64,000 nucleotides of DNA, taken from Chamaea fasciata (taxonomy: Eukaryota; Chordata; Aves; Passeriformes; Sylviidae). Below are positions 1-10,878 of this stretch, in pieces. The stretch covers positions 15,598,890-15,662,889 of the forward strand of contig JARCOQ010000006.1 in the NCBI GenBank assembly GCA_029207755.1, given 5' to 3'. Position numbers and translations under genes: made by a program. Positions within the stretch are counted from its first letter, which is position 1, and every line of letters begins with the position of its first letter. The notes under the pieces were generated by a model that saw only the letters and a program-made list of their open reading frames with translations, was not told the origin of the DNA and did not search any database.

Positions 1-3000
1 AAAAATACTGCAGCTCTGAAAGCATGATCCTAGCTTTTATTCTATTCTATTTTGCTTCATTTTTGGAGAATATTGAATACATCTCTAGAGAGCTGAGATC
101 AAAAAGCTTCAAGCACAAAGGAGAGCTCTGGTAGCATAATAACTAACTGCACAACAACTGAACCACTGTAAGCATTGGTTACTGAGTACTGTTAACACAT
201 CACAGCAAACAAGGTCAATAAAATTAAACTATGTGAAAAAAGCAACATTTTTCAACAGGAATATGAGTAGACCACAGGAGTGCTCTGTTAGAGTTACCCA
301 GCTGTTAGGTGCTTCCAGAATAAACCATTAAAATTTGATCATATTTCATGTCTAAAACCAATAAATGGCTGATAGCTTTATGGCAAATAAAGCAGGAAAG
401 GTTAAAAGATCTAATATACAGCACTGCTACAAGGCACTGAAGTGGTGTAAAAAGTCTGTGCCTTCACACATGTGCCAGGTCACTTGCTAATTCTTCAGTA
501 AATTTCCACCCACAAGAGTGAAGCTAACAGAACTAAATATGAGTATATATATTTTTTGCAGAAGTCAGCCATACCTCCCTTAAACAATGGAGGAAAGAGG
601 GTTTTGCTTTTCTGGCTGATTTCCCACTGAAGCTTATTAAGTAATGGTCATATTTTCTACCTTGCTGACTGAGCTGAGGGGCTAAACCTCCAAGTGACTG
701 CTGGTGATAGGCAGTCAGAATGTGTAACATTTTGAACTGCTCCACACAGAGTCATTAAGGAACATCTGCCTATGCTGCTGCTTCTGGAGGAGGAACACAC
801 TTGCCTCCCTTTGACATTTCTCTCCCCTAAAGGGAAAAAAGGGTTTGTAAGTGCGTTTTACCAGCAATTAACTTTCCCTTGCATCAGCACTCTCTTCCTC
901 TGTTACAACTCACAGTATCCAACATATGTACAGAAAACTCTTGTCAGACTACTTGATTCTTTTTTTTTTAGTAACAATCTACTTGACCAGTAATACTGCG
1001 ATTTAAAATGTGCTTCTTACAACAAGGCTCCCAGATTCCCAATAGAGAGTCAGATGAACCCATTATTGGTATTACTTAATAACTACTACAAAGTCATGCA
1101 TTCTGCTACAATCGAATACAACACAAATACACCCATTTCAGGAGAAGTGAGTTACAAAAAACTAGTAGTCTGTGGCCCAAAACAAACAAAACATTGCTAA
1201 AGGTTTGTATTTTTCGCAGCTACAGCCAAAAATGTGCAGAACAGAAAAAATGCATGACCAAAGGTATGAAAACTTTCTAGATTTTACCTTTTCAAAAACA
1301 GAAATAGCAGTAGAATGGGAGCAGCTCTCAGACTCTCTGTCCAAATTACACGCTGGGATTCCCTGGAGCCCTGTATTCCTCTAACCACCACCGTAAGACA
1401 TAATCAACGCTACATGCAAGGATAGAAATTCATCACCTCATCCAGTTTCTGTTGATACCTTTACACACTTCTTTGCCTTTGAGAGTAGGAGGAGGCCCCA
1501 AATGACTATGTAACAAAGAGAATGGTAGTCAAGATCTGTATCTTATACCTGATTGACATATTTAGTCTTCATCTCACCTGGCACAACACCGAGTGGATGA
1601 ATAATGAGATCATTATCTCCTTATCAATGAAAGCCTGAAGTCACTGAGACAGGAAGTTGCAGCTGTGCAACAACACACAGCAGCACTGCATACAGGGTTA
1701 GAAACAAAAAGGAAAGTACTATGGGCCATTTAAACTTAGGAGGGATTTTATTATAATCATTCTGACTGTAATAAAACAAAGGAAACCGTGCTTTAAAAGG
1801 GAGCTCTCAAAATTCTTATGCCAAAAATTATTATAACGAATTTCCCATATAGCCATTTTTCAGCTGATCTGGTATCAGATTTTGCTTCTTACATGCTTGC
1901 TGTTGGTACTGCATTAGTCCCCACAGAATTCAGAAGGGAAAGTATGTGATTTAAATTCTAGTTGTGCCATGAATTCGCTTTAAGTGTGGTGTTATTGCAG
2001 AGAAAATTGCTTCTTAAAAGCTATATTCCAAAACAGAATTAGTTGCTTTTCAGAAGTACTTTTTTGAGCTTCAGGTATAAATCATCCTTATTTCAGATAA
2101 CTGAAAAGCATCTAGAGGGGAAATTCTACCAAAACTAAAGAAATCAACCCACACAGCAAAAAATATCTGAAAAAACTACTGCAATAAAACTATGCAACGG
2201 ATGGGCAAAAAGTAAGGATCTTATTGTGCACCAATACTATTAAACAAACATTTAATCAAAGAACCTGTAAAGTAAGTATTGGTATAGTATAGGAAGTATA
2301 TGTAATTAGAGATAGCTCTTGTTTATATATTGATGCACGTGATGTACATTATCACGCACAGTTATCATGACATGAGAATGTTGGCATTGTAACTAGTAAG
2401 CCATTCTAACTTGAACAGCTAAATGACTTCTTATTCTTTGACCTGTTTTTTAATGTTTTTTCATTGCTAATAAGTCTCTATCAATTGCAGTGAGGTTACA
2501 GAACATGTGAAAGCTGGACTAGTAAACAAGGATAATAAACAGGTTTTTCTCACTGACAAAGATGCAGCATAAGAAAGGTTTATAGATAACTGCCATTTCC
2601 TACATATTATCTCTTATTTCTTAGTATGGCGTGGAAAATAACGAGTAGTTCGGTTTTGACTAAAAGTTTTAAGTACAATACACCACGTAATTTAGTCCTG
2701 TCTCTTTTCCAACTCCTTTTAGAAACGGTATTTAAAGTAGCTCTTCTTATCCACATCAGGAACAATTAGCTGCGAGTCAGAGTACTAGTGTACTGTAGTA
2801 CCACGCGCTGGTTGCAGCTTTGTAACAGTATTACTTGAGAACTATAAAACGCAAATTACATGCAGTCTTCGTAATTCTAGAAGAAAAGAGGATACTGTCA
2901 ATGCCTCGCAAACAAACGCCGCGTCTCCGTGGAGCTGGAGCTCTTCTCGTTATGGTCGCACGGTAATTAGAGCAGTTCCGTGCAAGGCGTCCATCGCCTG

Positions 3001-3213
3001 CCATAAAAGCAACCCCTAAGGATGTGCTGCAGCCCCCGCGGGGGAACTGTATGGAGGGAAGTTTGTGCACACCGATGTTCTCGGCAACAGCCTAAAAAGA
3101 GAGGACCCGTTTCCCTTCCCTCCTCTCAGACAGGCGCATCAGAGGAGAATTCCCTGACACCCCCGGCCAGGGCAGCCTCACCTCCTTGGAAAGACTGCAA
3201 CAGCGAGACTTAC
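1..3213 (-). other. FAM184B: FAM184B intron 1 (5' part)
   Basis: This is AT-rich sequence downstream of the FAM184B exon 1 donor, read on the minus strand. The open frames in it are short (under about 75 codons), have no flanking splice signals in frame and show no recognisable domain. I see no exon here. CpG content rises only in the last 300 bases, next to exon 1. Confidence 0.6.
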
Positions 3214-3720
3214 CTTAGTGAGCTGGGCAATCTTCTTGCACATTTTCATGTGCATTTCCCGATTGCATTCCTCTGCCGAGCTGCTGCGAGCGGCTTTAGA
3301 TCCATTGCAACTCCCGGGCTGATGAATGTTGTTTATGCCAGAGGCCATCAGGCTTGAATTTTAATCACGTCTGTCTGCGTACGCTCGGGGTAGCGCGATC
3401 CCGGCCCCGCTGCTCGCCCCCCCGGCTGCGCGCACTCACAGCCCCCGGCGCTGGAGGAACTTCAGCCCCGAACAGGGCACGCTCCAGCCGCCGCCGCTCC
3501 CCCTTCTCTGCAGATGTCCCAGTCCTTCAGCAAAACACCCCGGCGAGCAAGCAGAGAATAGCATGTGCAAACGTCCTGATTGGGATTTTTTTTCCCTCCC
3601 CTTCTCTTCAAATGGTTGAGCTTCCGCCAGGAGAAGACGCCAGCGGCTGGGTGCTACAAATTCCCCGCTGGAGACGCTGAGCCAGCCTAGAGGCGATAGC
3701 ACAGGCATTGCCGGGGATCG
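2890..3720 (-). promoter_or_regulatory. FAM184B: CpG-rich promoter and 5' UTR region of FAM184B
   Basis: Base composition changes sharply here to GC-rich and CpG-rich (for example 3371-3500), in contrast with the AT-rich flanks. The FAM184B start codon at 3348 lies inside it, so 3349 to about 3700 should contain the 5' UTR and transcription start on the minus strand. No TATA box is obvious, which is usual for CpG-island promoters. The exact start site cannot be read from sequence. Confidence 0.55.
3214..3348 (-). CDS. FAM184B: FAM184B first coding exon (partial gene)
   Basis: This minus-strand exon runs from an ATG at 3348 to a splice donor after 3214 (AAG|GTAAGT) and encodes exactly 45 residues, starting MASGINNIHQPG and ending in EMHMKMCKKIAQLTK. 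That last stretch is the conserved start of the FAM184 coiled-coil region, recognised from memory of FAM184A and FAM184B. The exon ends in phase 0. No other FAM184B exon was found to its left, so the window enters the first intron. FAM184 proteins are long coiled-coil proteins without an established biochemical role. Gene order (FAM184B on minus, then NCAPG on plus) matches the conserved vertebrate arrangement. The ATG sits in a CpG-rich block, as expected for a promoter-proximal exon. Confidence 0.85.
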
Positions 3721-4087
3721 GTTGTAGTGGAGATTGCCTGAAGATTAAATCATGCTGCCTTCCTAAGTGTCAAAAGACTACAGAGGTCATCTGAGATGAG
3801 AGGGTTGGCACCTTTCATAAGCTCTGTTATTTTGGCAATCCTCTCTAAACCAGGATGGGCCCATTTATGATGAAGAAAACCTTTGTTCAGTTTTTTCTGC
3901 TGTGTTGAAAGCAGAACGGGAGCCAAGGGGCCCAAGAGCACAGCTGAGTCAAGGAGCTGTGTCCAGGATCCAGTGTGCCTGCTTTATCCAAGGAGACTCT
4001 GTTCCCTTCAGTTACACTAAATACACTGGAAAGGTGCCTGAAGAAAACTGACAGTATTAGAGGTTTGTTTTTTGGGGGTTTTTTGTG

Positions 4088-4088
4088 G

Positions 4089-4123
<35 letters not shown>
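4088..4123. repeat. (TTG)12 microsatellite
   Basis: There are twelve uninterrupted TTG-type units, followed by a T-rich run. Confidence 0.95.
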
Positions 4124-4124
<1 letters not shown>

Positions 4125-6331
4125 TTTCTTTTTTTAATGAGCGCACTGTTTCAAAGAGATCAGGCTTGGACATGTAAAATAAGGGACAGAAAAGGCAGAA
4201 AAATACACACACACAAAAAAGGCAAGCTATTAAGATAGCTTAATGGCTAATAGGGATTTTTTAAGAGAACGCTTCAGTGAAGCATTATGCAAGAAGAAAA
4301 CTGTTGGTGAACACGTTTAAACAAGTCTAGGAGAGAAGTAAGAGAAGTAGGAGAAGACCAAGTAGGGTGAAGTAAGAGAGGTAGAAAAGAGGAAGAGGGA
4401 GAAAGAACAGATAAGGGAAGCCAAGAACTGCCCAACACCCCTTTGATGTGTCGCTGCAGCCAGCACAAGAGACCCCATGGAACTGCCGAGGGCTCCACCT
4501 CAGGCCCCGCTGACTCGCAGCCAGCCAGAGGGGTCATGCGGCTGCTTCTTCCCTGCTGCCCCTACCTGGAAAGGCGGGCAGCTTTCCAGTCTGATCTCCT
4601 GGCAGTACTTGCCATCCTTCTTGGGTGAGAAGCTTCCACTTTGCTAGTGGTGGGTTTAAAAAAAGAGCTTCCGAGGACTATCAGAATCGAGGAGGAGAAG
4701 GATTATCTGGAGTCAGTTAATGGTAAGGCAGAAGGAAAACAGAAAAATCTTGGTGAGGGCAAAGAGAGACGAAGAACTGTTAAGAATAACACTACTAAAT
4801 GGGCAAGACCAGAGCAGAAGAATACCTACAAGGCACTGGGGAAAAGGAACACTTTAAAGATGTAAGAAGATAAGACCTTGGGACAGAGAAACCAAACCTG
4901 TGATTGCCAGGAGAGAAGGAGAGACTAAATCTCCAGAGGCAGAAAGAATCTTCACTCCAGGAATGAGAGGAAATGAAGAATGCAATGAGAAATGCAATGT
5001 ATAAATGAAAATTATCACAGTTGCTGAGAGATGCTAAGCAGGGAAATGATGTTTAGCCCAGAAAGAATATTAATAAGAAAAGGCAAGAAACAGATCCCCG
5101 CACAAAAGAAGGACAAAGTACAGTTTCTTTATTCACTGGCAGTAGTGTCCAGGATGCTGCTGGAACTTTTTCTGTAACTAGGGCATAGGGATATGCCACT
5201 GCTAATTGTCTGATATCTGCTAAGACACGTACTCACACATAAGTTTACATCAGTTAATATTTTATAATACCTTCTCTATCTGGTCATCAATTTGAGAAAA
5301 AGCCTAGGAATTTAATTATATGTAAGATTTTGATTAAATTGACAAGCTTGCTAGGACAATCAAGAGAAGAACAAGGGCTGGAGCAAAGTCCAAACACATT
5401 GTTCCCTCAGAAAAAAAACAGAACAAACTAAATGAAAATAGAAAACAAATAAAAGAAAATTGCAAAAGCTTTTACAAGTACTTACAAGAAGTAATCTGTG
5501 TTATCACACAGGTGGACAGTAACATTTATGGTTGTTCTATTAAATACTGGATCTGGATGCAGGGGTGGATAGAGACTTGAGACACCTTTATGGGCATAGC
5601 AGAGCAGAGAAGCACAGATCTTCAGATACATTGGAAGAGGAATAAACTACTGAGATATCTTCAAGAAGGCTGCTTATGAATTTTGGGGCATTAGAGGGAA
5701 AGAACTTGAGACTTTGGTACAAGATGATGTTTTAGCAGAACATAATTTTTCACTGGTGAAGTGTTGTCAGTCCAGACAAGACTTTTCAGGCAATTCTTCA
5801 AACCCTGGAAAAGTTTCAATCAGATCTCATGCACCAGAAAATGCAACAACAGAACATAAATTTGCAGATTACTCAAGTTCATTAGTTTCATTACTCAAAA
5901 AAACCCAACTTAGTTTCAATAACAGAATTTCAGCAGATAATGCCAGAATGTTTCAATGAGCATTTAGCTTTTTTATTTTTTTTCTTGTAACTGATCTAGG
6001 AATCACCTATAAATATGTCAAAACAAGGATGTCACAAAGCATAATCTAAATGTGTACTATAGAAATACAGGTTTTGTGAGAATCATGTGGAACACAAGTA
6101 GATTACAGAATGTGTCTGAACTTGGAGCAGTAGATGGCAAAAGTTTAAAATAAAAAGCAAAAATCTAACCAGAAAATGCATACACTTCTACTTGAATTAT
6201 TATTGCTGCATTAGTTTTTGGTAAATTGTGAGAGAAGGTGGTCATGTTACTACAGTTTTTATAAGCCTTTGATTAACTGTACACAGGTTTGTAGCTTTGC
6301 TGTTCAGATATTAACTAATTTCCTTTACAGT

Positions 6332-6408
6332 AAAAAACAAAACAAAACAAAAAACAAAAACCCCAAAACCAAAACCAAACAAAAACCCCAAAACAAACAA
6401 ACAAAACA
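6332..6408. repeat. CAAAA-type low-complexity repeat
   Basis: This is an imperfect run of AAAAC, AAACCCC and CAAA units on the plus strand. It has the look of a degenerate microsatellite. Confidence 0.85.
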
Positions 6409-6837
6409 TGAGCAAAAGACTATAAGCCTTCCATTTTTGATACCTCCTGCTTGTTGAACATGCAGACTATATAACTTCTGCATTCTCCTTACTAGCTACT
6501 AGTTACTATTAAAAGAGCCATACCCTCAAATTCCAAGACATAAAAAATATATTCCCATTGCAAATGTTTAAGACATAAATTTGCACCTTTTTTTAACATA
6601 CTGCAAACAGTTTTCCTAAAACACAATTAATACTGCCTAATTCTTTCACTCTTTGTCTAAAAACCAGTGCTCAGTGAGGTTTTGTTGGGTTTTTAAAATT
6701 TTTTTTTAATATACAACAGCAATGTTAAACTGGTTCCCTGGATTACATTCTACTGCTGTTTTGCAGTCTGACAAAGTTTGCCTTTGAAAATGGTAGAACA
6801 ACAGTTAGTCATTAAATGTCACGTTATGTCAGAACTG

Positions 6838-6966
6838 ATGGCATGGGGCCCTGGGCAGCCTGAACTTGTGGGTGGCATCCCTGCCCGTGGTGGCACTGGG
6901 GTGGCAGTAGGAATTAGATGATCTTCAAGGTCCCTGCCAACCCAAACTTTCCTGTGATTCTGTTTC
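6838..6966 (+). mobile_element. CR1 LINE 3'-end fragment
   Basis: The segment matches the CR1 3' end from memory. It has a 'ggccctgggcagcctga' block, then 'gatgatcttcaaggtccct', then 'ccaacccaaac' and a terminal 'gtgattctg'. It is a short 5'-truncated copy in plus orientation with no coding capacity. Confidence 0.8.
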
Positions 6967-9900
6967 AAATGAAAAAGCTGTACTACTAAAACTGACTTAA
7001 AACTTCTCAAGTTAGTGTGTCAATAAAGGAAGATACACCCCTAAGTGAGATTCTATTTTAATTCCTAAATGACTACCCTCATTTTTGATCTCCACTTACA
7101 TTCACTTTGGTCCTAAAGTAGCTTTTTGGCCCCAGAACAGAGAATCTGGGAACCATTTTCTCTTTTTTTGACAAGGGAAAAAAAAAAGGGGAAATAATAA
7201 AAATAACAGTTAGAAGACTCATAAAAGTTATGCTGCTCACCTAATTCACTATTCCATTTCTAATAAAACTTGCTTTGGGATTGAGTGCAAGAAAAGTGAC
7301 AAATATAAAGTGTTGCCACTGACACATCTTGGGCAATTACCCATATTATACATAATTACATATAAAAATATTATATATAACTACTTTCTATTTTTAATTT
7401 CTTCCCACCTCGTAAAACAGACAGGATTCCAAAAACAGCGGAAGGGCTAATGATTTCCTCATTGACTGAAAACAGTAGCTGTTCAAATATGTATATACAA
7501 TTTTATAGCTGACTTACATATATACAAGTTTTGGAGGAATGTGGTGAACATAAGCTCAGACTCTATTGCATAATGATGGCTTGATTATGGATGAAACATT
7601 TCTATGTTCATGTATTGAAGATGGAAATTGGAACCAACCAGTCACATCAGATATAAAAGTCCTTGAACACCTAACAGGATAGCATCAACTTCCATTTTTT
7701 GCTACTTCCATTTTTTTATCCAATGACCTACATCTAATATTACCACAAAGTAACTGGCATGCAGTAAGTTTGCCTTAGCCTGTGGCACTGTATTTGCTCA
7801 CATAACAGGACCAACAAAGGAAAGAGAAAGGATCTAGAACAGCGAGTCAGAAGTAGATCATGGCAGATAAGGTCACTACTTCACAGGACAAGAAAAAAAG
7901 CTGAAATTAATAGAGTGCATTACCCTTCAGGGCCCAGAGCATCATCCAAGGTTCAGAGTTTCATCATGCTTTTCCAGATAGAACAGTGAAATCCCACTGG
8001 CTATAACCTCTGGGCCTTCATTACATCCTTGCTCTCCCAGTCAGTCATTATGTCCATCCCTCAGGAAGCAGCTGGTCCTCACTGAGCTCCAAGATTGAGC
8101 TCAGCAAGGAACTGAACAGGCAGGGCAGAGCTGGAATGGATTCCTGGGCCCACAGGCAAAAGCTGTGGCAGCAGACCTCAGATGAGGCAGGTCAGGGCTC
8201 ATTAAAACTGATTAGTGCAGTCAAGGCCCTGAAAAATAAGCTGTAAAAACTATGATAGCAACAATTCTGTCAGTTGAACAAGGTATCTGGTATCACAGAA
8301 ACATGGCCGGCATTTGCAGTCCTCCTTCAGCATGTTATTTACCTACACATGAAATACAGTCATACTGAGAATTTTCTATTTCTACCTGTAAACACAAAGC
8401 CTAGCAGAAATATTTAAAGCAGTCTGGAAGAAATAAATCTCACATCCCAGATGAAATCCATGGTAAGGGACTATAAGGTATTCTCCAGGGAAGGTCGTCT
8501 TCTGCAGACCTGAGATGCAGTTAGGCACAACTGGGATGCTAAACATGTGAATCAAAAAGCAGTCAGTTTGCGTTATGATTTCACTTAAAATAAATGTCCT
8601 TTGTTTTTAATGCCACAAGAATCGCAAAGGATTATCTGCTCATCTTCCTGTTTGCATCTTCTTGTCCACAGTTCTATTGCAGAAAAAAAAATCTATACAA
8701 AGGCAATTGTCCAGTAAAAATACATTAAGTAGAAAGATTGTTACACATTGTATTTCCCCACAAAATTTAACCTTCAAAAAAGTTCAACTCCTTGAGGATT
8801 TTTAGTTGATTATGGTATTTTGCATATAGAATCAATTTCCTACTCTCTCAGAGCAGAAGGTGATTAGGCCTGATCCATACATTTTAGAAGTTAATAAAAA
8901 ATATAAAACTCACCTTTAAAATAGAGTTATCTTTTTTAAATATACACAAATGCATGGTAGTATAATATGTCAGGGGGAAAAAGCCCTCTGCCACATATTT
9001 AAATTATTTTCGAATTTATTTTTATCTATAGAAGAAAATACTTTGTCTCCAGCTGCTGCCCTCCATTCTTCAAATACAGCTCATATCTATACACCATAAT
9101 CCTTGACACCACCGTAAGGAGAAAATAATTCCAATTATTTGGTTGATTAAAATCTGCTTCTTAAATAAAACACTAGGAAGATTCAGATCTAGAACAAGAC
9201 TGACCTCTAGTGTTTTTCTTTTTTTTTCTTAGACAAAATTACCCTTCTTCAAGGTAGGTCCTGCCTATTTGACCTGTTGTCATTGGATGCTCTGTCACCT
9301 GTCCTTGCTAAATAGCTGTCATCCCTTGAGGTCCATCAGACTCTTTTTTTTCTTAAAGGCCAAACACATATGGACATCAAAGACCTTGAGTTCCTTCTAT
9401 CTACGGCTTGTGTTCACATCTTTGAAAGCTGTTTATAACTCTGTAATTGATAAATGCTCAGAATGTTTTCCCTCAGTTCATCCCCGCCCTTGTTTCTCGT
9501 TAACCGTGTCATGAAATGTTCACCGTACGTTCCGTAACAGTAACGCAGCCCTGGGGCTTCAGCTTTGTTATCTTTCCTGTTTAAATGAGATACTGAGATA
9601 ATGGGGTTTATTACTTTTCTCAAGTAAAAGGAGTTCTGGGAAAGCATTAGGTTCACAACAAACTCTTGAAAAGTTGGCGGAAATGTCCACTAATGAGGGA
9701 TTCAGTCTGGAAGGAGCACAAATGGGCATTGCATCCGCACTGTCCGCCTTGTCAGCCCCCTCGCAGCGGATACAGACGAGCAGGAGTTTCAACGAGCTTT
9801 TATTATTTAGACAGCGGCTGAGCTTTCTCAGGTTGCTGCCGCACTTCCTTCGGTTCACGAAACCCGTCTGTACTTACTTACCCTGGTGCTCATGTCCGGA

Positions 9901-10159
9901 GAGGACTTGGGGAGAGCGGGTTTGTCAGGCGCATTTAACTATTCTGGCCACACAATTCTGGAAGCCCTCGCCCGCGCCGCCTCCCCTCAGCCGCAGCAGG
10001 GCGGACAGCGGGCATGGACCGAGGAGCAGCCGCTCCCGCCGTGGAACAGGCGCAGGGCAATCGCAGCCCCGCACGGCCCCAGCCCATCCCTTTCCCTCCC
10101 AGCTCGCCATGAAGGGTTTGGAGCACAAATCCCATGAGGAGCCGCTGAGGGAGTTGGGG

Positions 10160-10518
10160 TCGTAAAGCCTGGAGGAGGTTCAGGGGGACCTGAAAGGAGG
10201 CTATAGCCAGACGGGAGTCGGCATCTGCTCACAGGCAACCAGGTGTAGGACCAGGGAAGATAGTCTTAAAATGCGCCACCGTAAGGTTGGACATTAGGAA
10301 GAATTTCTTCACAGAAAGGATGATTAGACAGAGTGAGTCTTCACAGAAAGGGTAAGTGGACTGTCTAGAGAGATGGGGAAGTCACCATCCCTGAAAGCGT
10401 TCAAGAAATGACTGGAAGTGGCACGGAATGCCATGGTCTGGTGGACATGGCGGTATTCAGTCACAGCTTGGATTGGAACGTGCCAGAACTCTTCCCCACC
10501 CCGATTCATTCTATGATT
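10160..10518 (+). mobile_element. CR1 LINE 3'-end fragment inside the NCAPG CpG island
   Basis: This plus-oriented CR1 copy is recognised by the 'acctgaaaggaggctatagccag' region, by 'ggttggacattaggaagaat' followed by 'ttcttcacagaaagg', by 'gtcaccatccctgaaagcgt', and by the terminal 'attctatgattg'. It is 5'-truncated with internal deletions and has no coding capacity. Its 3' end lies about 250 bases upstream of the NCAPG ATG. Confidence 0.88.
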
Positions 10519-10565
10519 GTGTAAAAATGGCGACGCTCCGCGCGCGTTCTCGGCCAACGGCCGCC

Positions 10566-10570
10566 ATTGG
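10566..10570 (-). promoter_or_regulatory. NCAPG: Inverted CCAAT box (ATTGG)
   Basis: ATTGG, the reverse complement of CCAAT, sits in GC-rich promoter sequence about 200 bases upstream of the NCAPG ATG. NF-Y binding at such boxes is typical of G2/M cell-cycle genes. The assignment here rests on motif and position only. Confidence 0.45.
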
Positions 10571-10648
10571 CCACCCGCCATCGCCCGCCCCGGCCCGGCC
10601 CCGGCCCCGCCTCCAGCGCGCGGGCACGAGCGCGCGCCCGCCCGGGTT

Positions 10649-10658
10649 TCTCGCGAGA
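10649..10658. promoter_or_regulatory. NCAPG: TCTCGCGAGA palindromic promoter element
   Basis: A perfect copy of the 10-base palindrome TCTCGCGAGA lies 110 bases before the NCAPG ATG. This element is known from TATA-less CpG promoters and has been linked to ZBTB33/Kaiso and related factors. Its location within the presumed core promoter makes it a plausible functional element. Confidence 0.6.
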
Positions 10659-10681
10659 TCGGGAGCGGCTCCCGCGCTCAG

Positions 10682-10687
10682 TTTGAA
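10682..10687 (+). promoter_or_regulatory. NCAPG: CHR-like element (TTTGAA)
   Basis: TTTGAA, the canonical cell-cycle genes homology region sequence bound by DREAM and B-MYB-MuvB complexes, lies 81 bases before the ATG in an otherwise very GC-rich promoter. NCAPG is a G2/M-expressed gene, which makes the match more credible. A six-base match alone could still be chance. Confidence 0.45.
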
Positions 10688-10767
10688 GCTGCGCGCGCGG
10701 GCGCTGTGGCCGTTGCTGGCGCGCGCGCCGGGCGGTGAGGGGTCGGTCCCGCAGCCGCTCCTCGGCC

Positions 10768-10878
10768 ATGGGAGCCAAGAAGAAGCTGTTGCAGGTCCAG
10801 GAAGCCTTTCAGCTGGCCCAGAAACCTCACCAGAACCACGCGAAGCTCGTGGTGGCTCTGAAGAGCACTTATGCTCAG
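10768..10878 (+). CDS. NCAPG: NCAPG exon 1 (residues 1-37)
   Basis: Starts MGAKKKLLQVQEAFQLAQKP, matching the remembered human start MGAERRLLSIKEAF. Donor CAG|GTACGG, phase 0. An in-frame GTG at 10735 opens the frame further upstream, but the ATG is the conserved start. Confidence 0.96.

Larger units (their letters stand above)
3721..9480. other. Intergenic region between FAM184B and NCAPG
   Basis: I find no supported gene here. The stretch holds a (TTG)n microsatellite, a purine-rich tract near 4.33-4.42 kb, a CAAAA-type low-complexity run and a CR1 fragment, all listed separately. Open frames such as 5714-5959 (81 codons) are short, have no recognisable family and lack supporting signals. 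Confidence 0.5.

Noticed and set aside
9674..10165. 163-codon plus-strand frame upstream of NCAPG
   Set aside because: It spans the CpG block, and overlapping frames are open on both strands, which GC-rich sequence produces by chance. No known protein or splice pattern supports it, and I could not match it to DCAF16.
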